Of a DNA stretch of 20,313 nucleotides, positions 7,691 through 13,774 are shown piece by piece. The translations under genes and the position numbers were made by a program. The stretch covers positions 1-20,313 of the forward strand of contig JBCBSS010000145.1 of assembly GCA_039819065.1 (NCBI GenBank). Reading direction: 5' to 3'. How positions within the stretch are numbered: position 1 is the first letter of the stretch; each line of letters begins with the position of its first letter. This DNA comes from JBCBSS01 sp039819065. Its GTDB lineage: Bacteria; Bacteroidota; Bacteroidia; Cytophagales; Cyclobacteriaceae. The notes below the pieces were generated by a model. It ran no database searches, was not told the DNA's origin, and saw nothing but the letters and a program-made list of their open reading frames with translations.

Positions 7691-9361
7691 TTAGTTATTG
7701 ATATATTGTTCGGAAGTTTTGGGTTCTGCCTGATAGGCTGGAGAATCTTCCCATTCTGCTTTACCCTCTTTGACCTCCAGGTTAGCCCATTTGAATTTCT
7801 CATGTTTGAGTGATCCAATGATCCTATCGAAAATCACATTCACATAGAGTCCATTTCTTAAGTGAACACCCAGACGATATCCGAAATCACCAGGTTTCAA
7901 CCTTGGCGAAATCAATTGTATGAAAACCGTGATCGCATAAATAGCGATCAAGGTGGAAGCTGCCCATTTGATGGCCATACTTGGTGTGGCTGATACAGGC
8001 AATTGTGATGCTAAAAGTAAATGTGCTCCGTGTTCTAACGAGAAAAAGGATAGTGCCACTATGAAGGCAATCACTCCAGATTGCACCACCGCGCTCAAGC
8101 TCCCTTTGGAATCAACCGTTGACACGATCACTTGGCTTAAGCCTAATACGATGATCGCACCTGTGGCCATTAAGTTGAAATCTTCTTCTGGCTTAACACC
8201 CCACATATAACAGAATAACACGTAAATACCCAATGCACTTAAAATACTCAACGTTATTCGGCCAAGGCTACCAACCCTAGAGGGTACCGTCATCTTACGA
8301 GACCTTACGATATCCACGACACTGCCTGAAGATAGGAATGCATGTGCCTTATAGAATGAGTGTGCTACTACATGTAGAATAGCGGCGGTATGCACCCCAA
8401 AACCACAAATGAGCAGTGAAAAGCCCATATGCGCTATACTAGAGTAACCCAAAGCGACTTTCACAGACGGTTGCGTGAGGAATACAACCGAAGCAAACAG
8501 TGCCGTAAAACCTCCAATGATAATGAGCATTAGAGAAGCAGGTGTTGATTCTACCATGAGGAAGCCCATTCTTACCATTAAGAAAGGGCCGGCATTAAGT
8601 AGTCCGGCATGTAAAAGTGCCGAAACAGGAGTTGGCGTTTCTACTACCTCTATTAACCAGCCGTGGGTCGGGAACTGGGCAGATTTCAAAATGGCCGTGA
8701 AAACGAGCAATACAGTGGCCCAGATCAACGGAGTGGTCAAGGTGCCCATATTTTGGATAGCAGCAAAAATCTCTTCCAGGTTTCCGGTGCCTAAAGCATT
8801 GTAGATCAACAGCGTGGCTGCAAATAGACTCACATCACCCAAGCGCGCCACGACAAACTTCTTGCGGGCGGCGGCAATGGCCTGAGGACGGCTTCTGTAA
8901 AACACGAGCAAGTAGTGCAAGCAAACACTGGTGATAACCCAAAATATGAATAGCTGCCCCAAGTTACCAGAAAGAACAAGTAGCTCAACCGAGGCAATAG
9001 TGGTAGCCAATCTAATCATGAATACCCATTTCCTCGGATCACCGGCTAGATAGTTTTTGCTAAATCTTAATACGATCAACCCGAGCAGAGAAATCATAGT
9101 CAGCATAGTGATACTCAATGGATCAAGGCGCAGTGCTAGACCCAAACCTTCCCATCCGATCAAACCAGACTGTAGCGTGCCGTACTGGAAGACGGTGATG
9201 GCGCTAACCAAAGAAACCAATAAACCAAAAACGCTTAGGTATTGTAGAATCTGGTCGCGCTTAGCGAAGTCTTTGTTTCTACTGATAAGGATGATAAAGG
9301 AAAAGATGAGGAGAACTGCAGGTGCTAATAGAGGAACTATTGAAGCTATTTTTTCTTGCAT
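7691..9361 (-). CDS. dabB: DabB, proton-conducting membrane subunit of the DAB inorganic carbon pump
   Basis: This 556-residue polytopic membrane protein belongs to the NuoL/NuoM/Mrp antiporter family (proton_antipo_M). It is thought to pass protons to drive the DabA carbonic-anhydrase-like reaction. Family marks are LKSAQFPTHGWL with K226 (equivalent to the channel Lys of NuoL TM7), ETPTPVSALLHAG, GYSSIAHMGFSLL and HSFYKAHAFLSSG. The usual TM5 Trp-Glu pair of NuoL/M reads Trp141-Val142 here (IFWVITSVCLHY). A separate Glu, E126, lies earlier in the helix. The C-terminus is a soluble tail of about 50 residues. The ATG at 9361 (MQEKIASIVPLLAPAVLL) begins a normal first helix. An upstream TTG at 9403 would add 14 polar residues and is disfavoured. 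It is followed by dabA. Confidence 0.92.
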   Translation of the reverse strand: MQEKIASIVPLLAPAVLLIFSFIILISRNKDFAKRDQILQYLSVFGLLVSLVSAITVFQYGTLQSGLIGWEGLGLALRLDPLSITMLTMISLLGLIVLRFSKNYLAGDPRKWVFMIRLATTIASVELLVLSGNLGQLFIFWVITSVCLHYLLVFYRSRPQAIAAARKKFVVARLGDVSLFAATLLIYNALGTGNLEEIFAAIQNMGTLTTPLIWATVLLVFTAILKSAQFPTHGWLIEVVETPTPVSALLHAGLLNAGPFLMVRMGFLMVESTPASLMLIIIGGFTALFASVVFLTQPSVKVALGYSSIAHMGFSLLICGFGVHTAAILHVVAHSFYKAHAFLSSGSVVDIVRSRKMTVPSRVGSLGRITLSILSALGIYVLFCYMWGVKPEEDFNLMATGAIIVLGLSQVIVSTVDSKGSLSAVVQSGVIAFIVALSFFSLEHGAHLLLASQLPVSATPSMAIKWAASTLIAIYAITVFIQLISPRLKPGDFGYRLGVHLRNGLYVNVIFDRIIGSLKHEKFKWANLEVKEGKAEWEDSPAYQAEPKTSEQYINN

Positions 9362-9748
9362 ACATGTGTTATTTAACCACGCAAAAGAAGGAAGTACACC
9401 CAATAAATAAAAGTTTATATTTTTTATCTATGTCATAAATAATATTTATGAATAAGTGATCGGAGGGTAAAATCGGGATGTAATCCGCAGGCTGAAGGTT
9501 TAAACCAGGTATATGGGGTTTAAGATGTTGGCTTTAAAAAATTAATCCAACATCATGAACCGTGGAATGACAAACTAAAGTGGTCTTCAAAGAAAAGCAG
9601 CAACTCCCATTTAGAGCATGGGTGGTGAAGCCAGATGCGAGTCTTTTTTAATCGGCAGTATCCTTTTTAACGCAACGATTGTATTAGATTAAGAATAGCG
9701 GCAAAATCGCATGCTGACCTAAGGTTCTATATTCTAATCTAAAAACAC
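9362..9748. other. Divergent intergenic region with three inverted repeats
   Basis: This 387-nt region between dabB and the esterase gene contains no gene. It holds an AT-rich stretch next to dabB and three inverted repeats: a palindrome at 9434-9450, GATGTTGG-N15-CCAACATC at 9524-9554, and TTAGATTAAGAATA (9684-9697) with near-complement TATTCTAATCTAA (9730-9742). The last ends 6 nt before the esterase ATG. They are possible operators or 5'-leader hairpins. No consensus promoter could be assigned with confidence. Confidence 0.45.
9434..9450. promoter_or_regulatory. 17-bp perfect palindrome upstream of dabB
   Basis: CATAAATAATATTTATG has eight paired bases on each side of a single centre base and lies about 73 nt upstream of the dabB ATG. 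The size and symmetry suit a dimeric transcription factor. AT-only composition apart from the ends lowers its significance. Confidence 0.35.
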
Positions 9749-10531
9749 ATGAAGTTGAATCACATGAGTATTACTTCTTTTATTAAAACCAATTCTCAAA
9801 GAATATTATGTTTCATTGTACTGGTAGCAGTAACAAGCTTTTTTTCAGCCGGTTGTGAAGACAATACAGGTCCAAAACCAGCTAGTAATGCCTTGAACAA
9901 AATCATGCCTTTGGGTGCGTCCAGAGTAGAAGGCGCCCGTCCTGAATTTGAGAGCTACAGGTTTGAGCTATGGAAGTTGTTAGTGGCCGGAGAATGGGAT
10001 TTTGATTATATCGGTACTATGACGGATGAGGCGTCCTATCCCGTGTTCGCAGATATGTCTTTTGATCTGGACCATGAGGGGAGAGGTGGTTGGACCTCCG
10101 GGCAAATACTCAATGGGATTAACGGTTGGTTGGAACAAACAGACTCTCCGGACTTTGTATTGTTCAGCTCTCCAGCCGGTAATGACGTACTTACCGGAAT
10201 GCCTTATGATCAGGCCATTTCAAACATTAATTCGATCATAGACGCCTTGCAAGCTTATAACCCTAACGTCACTATCATCATAGAGCAGTTAGCACCGGGA
10301 CGCTCGGACATAATGACTTCAGAATTAACCGATTACTTCAACCAGCTTCAACAAGATATAGTAACCATTGCATCCGAGCAGACCACCTCATCATCACAGG
10401 TGATTACAGTAGATATGTTCACTGGGTTTAGTGATTCATTACTCGCTGATGACGTTCATTACAACGAAGCTGGTGCTATTTTTATAGCAGAGCGTTATTA
10501 CGCAGTGCTTCAAGATATATTGAAGCAATAA
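9749..10531 (+). CDS. SGNH/GDSL-type esterase lipoprotein (CE3-like)
   Basis: This 260-residue lipoprotein has a hydrophobic signal segment (residues 19-33) and a lipidation Cys36 in FSAGC. It is followed by acidic E37-D38, which resembles the surface-export signal of Bacteroidota lipoproteins. The mature part is an SGNH hydrolase. Block I is IMPLGASRVEG with nucleophile S58, block II is DLDHEGRGGWTSGQI with G114, block III is PAGNDV with N145, and block V is DDVHYNEAG with D234 and H237. The PLG-S-EG and DHEG-GW marks resemble carbohydrate esterase family 3, so deacetylation of sugars is plausible. The block I Asp of GDS is replaced by Ala57. The catalytic triad is otherwise complete. It stands alone between its own upstream region and the Nudix gene 99 nt downstream. 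ATG 9749 was used, and a second ATG at residue 6 also fits. Confidence 0.82.
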   Translation: MKLNHMSITSFIKTNSQRILCFIVLVAVTSFFSAGCEDNTGPKPASNALNKIMPLGASRVEGARPEFESYRFELWKLLVAGEWDFDYIGTMTDEASYPVFADMSFDLDHEGRGGWTSGQILNGINGWLEQTDSPDFVLFSSPAGNDVLTGMPYDQAISNINSIIDALQAYNPNVTIIIEQLAPGRSDIMTSELTDYFNQLQQDIVTIASEQTTSSSQVITVDMFTGFSDSLLADDVHYNEAGAIFIAERYYAVLQDILKQ

Positions 10532-10630
10532 AGGAAGTCCGTACGACCATGAAAATACCTTCCCAGTAATTCTTGAATTGAAATACATACCTGTTTAGTT
10601 TGGTTCTTCCGTATTTCATATCTTGTGCAG

Positions 10631-11092
10631 ATGCCAAAGCAAAGTGCCGGTATATTACTTTATCGCTGGGTCAACGACAGTTTTGAAGTCTTCCTGGTTC
10701 ATCCTGGCGGCCCATTTTTCAAGAATAAAGATGCGGGTGCATGGACTATCCCCAAAGGAGAGTTTGAAGCCGAAGATCCTCTGGCAGCAGCGAAAAGAGA
10801 GTTTAAAGAAGAAACAGGTTTTGAACCGGATGGAGACTTTTTAACGCTTGAACCCATAACTCAAAAAGGAGGTAAAAAAGTCCATGCTTGGGCTCTTGAA
10901 GGTGATATAGACGGCACCAAGATCGTCAGCAATACATTTGAATTAGAATGGCCTCCCAAGTCGGGGAGAGTCCAGCACTTTCCAGAAATTGATAAAGCGG
11001 AGTGGTTTGATGAGGCAAGTGCCGAAAAGAAAATTAATCCGGCACAATGGGCATTGGTTTTACAACTCAAGGTGTTGTTGAACCAAGATTGA
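10631..11092 (+). CDS. Nudix hydrolase
   Basis: This 153-residue cytosolic Nudix enzyme would cleave nucleoside diphosphates linked to another group, with Mg2+. The Nudix box spans residues 43-64, from PKGEFE through REFKEETGF, with catalytic E57, E60 and E61. The spacer before the first box Glu (E48) is one residue shorter than the consensus. The N-terminal SAGILLYRW and VHPGGPFF match a subgroup of bacterial Nudix proteins related to diadenosine-polyphosphate/NTP hydrolases. The substrate cannot be read from sequence. ATG 10631 (MPKQSAGILLY) is chosen over a GTG two codons earlier because the family starts just before SAG. Transcription converges on the Lys/Ala-rich gene, with a shared hairpin between them. 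Confidence 0.9.
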   Translation: MPKQSAGILLYRWVNDSFEVFLVHPGGPFFKNKDAGAWTIPKGEFEAEDPLAAAKREFKEETGFEPDGDFLTLEPITQKGGKKVHAWALEGDIDGTKIVSNTFELEWPPKSGRVQHFPEIDKAEWFDEASAEKKINPAQWALVLQLKVLLNQD

Positions 11093-11110
11093 AATACATG
11101 CTCTCAACAC

Positions 11111-11139
11111 AAAAAAGCAACGGTTTATTTTACCGTTGC
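11111..11139 (-). terminator. Rho-independent terminator of the Lys/Ala-rich gene
   Basis: An 8-bp perfect stem GCAACGGT / ACCGTTGC (11117-11124 and 11132-11139) has a 7-nt loop and is followed, on the minus strand, by six T residues. The stop codon of the minus-strand gene lies in the loop. It lacks a T run in the plus direction but may still slow transcripts from the Nudix gene. Confidence 0.85.
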
Positions 11140-11757
11140 CTTCAATGCATTAATCCTTGATGTGGCAGCTCTTTGAACTGTCACCCTCGTATCTCCCTCC
11201 ACATAAGCTTCAACAGTGGACGCCGTTTTGTAGCTTCTTATGGCTGCTATGGCCTGGCTGGCCGTACCGTCAACAGATTTCTTCCGTGCTGGTTTGGACG
11301 CCGGTGATTTGATAACTTCTGCTTTAGCAGAACTCTCAGCTTTTAATACGCCTTCGCTGGTTACGATTAGCTGCTTTTCCGAACCAGCTTTAAGCTTTTT
11401 TTTTGACTTGGCTGCTTTCTTTTTAGCATTCTTGACAGCCTTTACAAATTCAGCTTTTAGCTGCTTTAATTTTTTGTCTTTTTTCTTGGCTGTCGATTTT
11501 CCCGCAGCCAGCTTGCTGCCTAGTTTCTCAAGTTTACCTAATATGGCCTTAAGCTCTTTTTTAAGGGCTTTAATCTTAGCCTTAGCAGATTTCTTGGCTT
11601 TAAATTTCTTCAGTTTTTTCTTAAGCGACTCTTCCTTATCCTGGTAAGTGCTTTGCGCCTTCTTCAGTTTTTGAAGTTTACTTTTGGCTTTGGCTAGAGA
11701 CTTCTCGCCTGACTTTATTTCCTTTTTGCTAATTGCTTGGGTCTTTACTTTTGACAT
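11125..11757 (-). CDS. Lys/Ala-rich basic coiled-coil protein of unknown function
   Basis: This 210-residue protein is dominated by Lys and Ala. Residues 8-125 form a strongly basic helical stretch with heptad-like Leu spacing (SKLQKLKKAQ, LKKKLKKFKAKK), likely coiled coil. A short strand-like segment (EKQLIVTSEGVLKAE) and an SPASKPARKK hinge with histone-H1-like character lead to a C-terminal region with TVEAYVEGDTRVTVQRAA. It has no signal peptide. Nucleic-acid binding or nucleoid packaging is plausible from composition, but low-complexity Lys-rich proteins give misleading matches, so no function is assigned. It is a single-gene unit with its own terminator and a divergent promoter region carrying phased repeats. 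The ATG at 11757 is followed by the Lys-rich frame at once. Confidence 0.7.
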   Translation of the reverse strand: MSKVKTQAISKKEIKSGEKSLAKAKSKLQKLKKAQSTYQDKEESLKKKLKKFKAKKSAKAKIKALKKELKAILGKLEKLGSKLAAGKSTAKKKDKKLKQLKAEFVKAVKNAKKKAAKSKKKLKAGSEKQLIVTSEGVLKAESSAKAEVIKSPASKPARKKSVDGTASQAIAAIRSYKTASTVEAYVEGDTRVTVQRAATSRINALKATVK

Positions 11758-11778
11758 AATGATTTATTTTGACGCAAG

Positions 11779-11828
11779 TTAACATTAAATTAACATTAAC
11801 TCAAATTACTTAACATTGAATTAACAAA
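11779..11828. promoter_or_regulatory. Phased TTAACATT direct repeats (Pho-box-like array)
   Basis: TTAACATT occurs at 11779, 11790 and 11810, with a degenerate TTAACAAA at 11821. The spacings are 11, 20 and 11 nt, so the sites form two similar pairs 31 nt apart. Eleven-base direct repeats of this type (TTAACA) are the kind of site bound by OmpR/PhoB-family regulators. The array starts 22 nt upstream of the Lys/Ala-rich gene ATG and about 100-145 nt upstream of the secreted-protein gene. Confidence 0.5.
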
Positions 11829-11924
11829 ACAATATCTGAGCTTGGCAGTACGCTGCCAACTATGCAGGCGCTTCTGAAGTCTGGAATAATATGCCTATAT
11901 TAAATAATGGCAGTGGTACATAAT

Positions 11925-13739
11925 ATGTTTAAGAAGGTCTTGTATTTACTCGCTCCGCTTATTTTAGTTCTATGGTCAAAACCAGAAGTGTTGAGCCAAA
12001 CTAAATCTAGCTACACGCTGGCCATTGACAAGTACTACATAGCCGCATCTGGCACTCCATTCACCAAGGAAGGGCTCTTTTCCCCATTAGGAAGTTATGG
12101 AGAGAGACCGGATATAAGTGTTGTCGCCCATCAGGACAATAGCTATAGCATCGCATGGTTGGGTAGAAAAAGCAAGAAAATCAAGATTTCTATGGTTTCG
12201 GCGGATCATCAGTTGATCAAAGAAATCGAGCCCTCATACTTACCGGAAAAAACGTTTTTGTTGGGCTTCACTGCCTTGCCCAATCACTCCGGATTTGTCA
12301 TTGGATATTCTCGAGATAACGAGCATGGCAATCTGAACTATGAATATTGGATAACGCACCTCGACACTGCTGGCACAATGGTGTTCAATACGCGTGTTTT
12401 TGGTGACAGACCGGCTTCAGAAGAAAAAAGTAAGGGGGAACCAGCCGAAGCCGCCACAGCAAGAATCATTTATCATCCCAACCTTAAGACTATATTCTTT
12501 TATCTGGGTCATAAGATGAAATGGCATGATGGTGTCCGTCATCAGGGTGGTTATCTAGGGAAAATGGATCTATCAGGAAACTTCAAGGGAATCAATACAT
12601 GGTTAGTTAGTCACAACTTCGATCAACGCATTATTGCTTGTGAACAAGATATTGCGGTAGCCTACCATGGAGACGCCTATCCACGAGCTCTTGGAGTTCG
12701 TCATTTTAAGCAAGGTGACAGGGCTGGTCCAAAAGGTGATTTCTTTAACATCGAAGGAGAAATTGGTCAGAATAGGACGAGTACCTTGCTTGGGGGGCTA
12801 GTTTACCTTGGACGTGGACGTTATGGAGTTAGTTTCGCTACGTCACAGGGTAAAGCCAAATACGAACCGGCCTATCGTTTCTTAAGGCCTGAAGGGTATA
12901 AGCTAGCAGTCCACAAGACCAAATGGTTCGGCGTTGCTACCGGTTCAACGGCGGCACTACCAACGCTTACCATGAGAGACAATGGCCGACTGTTGGTAGG
13001 TTTCGAAGAGCTGGATGAAGAAATCGGTAAGGGAATTTATACCAGATTCTACACACGAAAGCATCAGCAGCGCACTGTTTTTCAAGAGATAGATCACAAC
13101 GGCCGGGTTCTAACCGAAAGAATGGAATTTCATGATGTGCAATTGCCATCGACTCATGAAATGGTCAGGTTGCCTAACGGAAACATCATCTGGGCCATCG
13201 CCAGTAATTCAAAAGATGAGGGACCTGAGGGTTCCTATCACACTAAGGCCGATCAGTTTACCGTGTTCTGCATAGACAGGAAAAACAATAACAAAAGGCT
13301 CTACGACAGTTATGATGCCACTTATGAAAAAGTAATGTTTGACGAAGGCTCTGGAGGTTTTTTGATCGTTAATTCTACCTTGAAAAAGAACAGAAAGATC
13401 CTCATCCAGATAACTTCTGGCATGGCTAAGGAAGGAGATAGAATTGTACTCGTTCCCAATACCAACAAGGGTACTTATAAATTTACAGATGCCTTGATCA
13501 ATGATACCCCTTTCAAGTTTTTGTCATTGAGCAAGCTGAGTGCTAAGTCAACCGAAAAGCTAAAGGAGGCTTACGGCCGTGGCAATAAGAACCTCTTAAT
13601 TACAGTACCGACCAATACTAGTCGCGAACAAATGATTACTTTTTTGTCACCCTTGGCCAAAAGGCTTAAGACTCATGATGAATTGCTGGTAGTGAGTGGC
13701 GACCAAACATATTCCATCCACAAAGCAGACTTGCTATAA
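11925..13739 (+). CDS. Secreted protein of unknown function, possibly beta-propeller-like
   Basis: This 604-residue protein starts with a clear signal peptide (MFKKVLYLLAPLILVLW, cleavage near VLSQ). The ATG at 11925 is therefore chosen over one six codons upstream. The mature protein is rich in short beta strands ending in aromatic or Gly-rich turns, with motifs such as SVVAHQDNSYSIAWLGR, SHNFDQRIIA, YHGDAYPRALG and LVYLGRGRYGVSFA. These suggest a blade-repeat (propeller) fold, but I cannot assign a family securely. No catalytic motif, sorting domain or membrane anchor is seen. It lies 35 nt before the next plus-strand gene, which encodes a T9SS-secreted protein, so the two are probably co-transcribed and act outside the cell. 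Confidence 0.7.
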   Translation: MFKKVLYLLAPLILVLWSKPEVLSQTKSSYTLAIDKYYIAASGTPFTKEGLFSPLGSYGERPDISVVAHQDNSYSIAWLGRKSKKIKISMVSADHQLIKEIEPSYLPEKTFLLGFTALPNHSGFVIGYSRDNEHGNLNYEYWITHLDTAGTMVFNTRVFGDRPASEEKSKGEPAEAATARIIYHPNLKTIFFYLGHKMKWHDGVRHQGGYLGKMDLSGNFKGINTWLVSHNFDQRIIACEQDIAVAYHGDAYPRALGVRHFKQGDRAGPKGDFFNIEGEIGQNRTSTLLGGLVYLGRGRYGVSFATSQGKAKYEPAYRFLRPEGYKLAVHKTKWFGVATGSTAALPTLTMRDNGRLLVGFEELDEEIGKGIYTRFYTRKHQQRTVFQEIDHNGRVLTERMEFHDVQLPSTHEMVRLPNGNIIWAIASNSKDEGPEGSYHTKADQFTVFCIDRKNNNKRLYDSYDATYEKVMFDEGSGGFLIVNSTLKKNRKILIQITSGMAKEGDRIVLVPNTNKGTYKFTDALINDTPFKFLSLSKLSAKSTEKLKEAYGRGNKNLLITVPTNTSREQMITFLSPLAKRLKTHDELLVVSGDQTYSIHKADLL

Positions 13740-13774
13740 ATTGGTATATTGAAGCAGTTTAGAAACTTCCTGAT

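Noticed and set aside
9404..9748. Possible tRNA or riboswitch in the long dabB upstream region
   Set aside because: No cloverleaf arms, CCA end or known riboswitch core could be found, only simple inverted repeats.
10577..11099. 12-bp exact direct repeat ATTGAAATACAT flanking the Nudix gene, considered as an insertion target duplication
   Set aside because: Several 12-mer repeats are expected by chance in 20 kb, and the gene shows no mobile-element features.
11240..11647. 135-codon plus-strand frame opposite the Lys/Ala-rich gene
   Set aside because: Its Phe/Leu/Ser-rich translation is the antisense image of Lys/Ala/Leu codons. The minus-strand gene has a terminator and a proper start.
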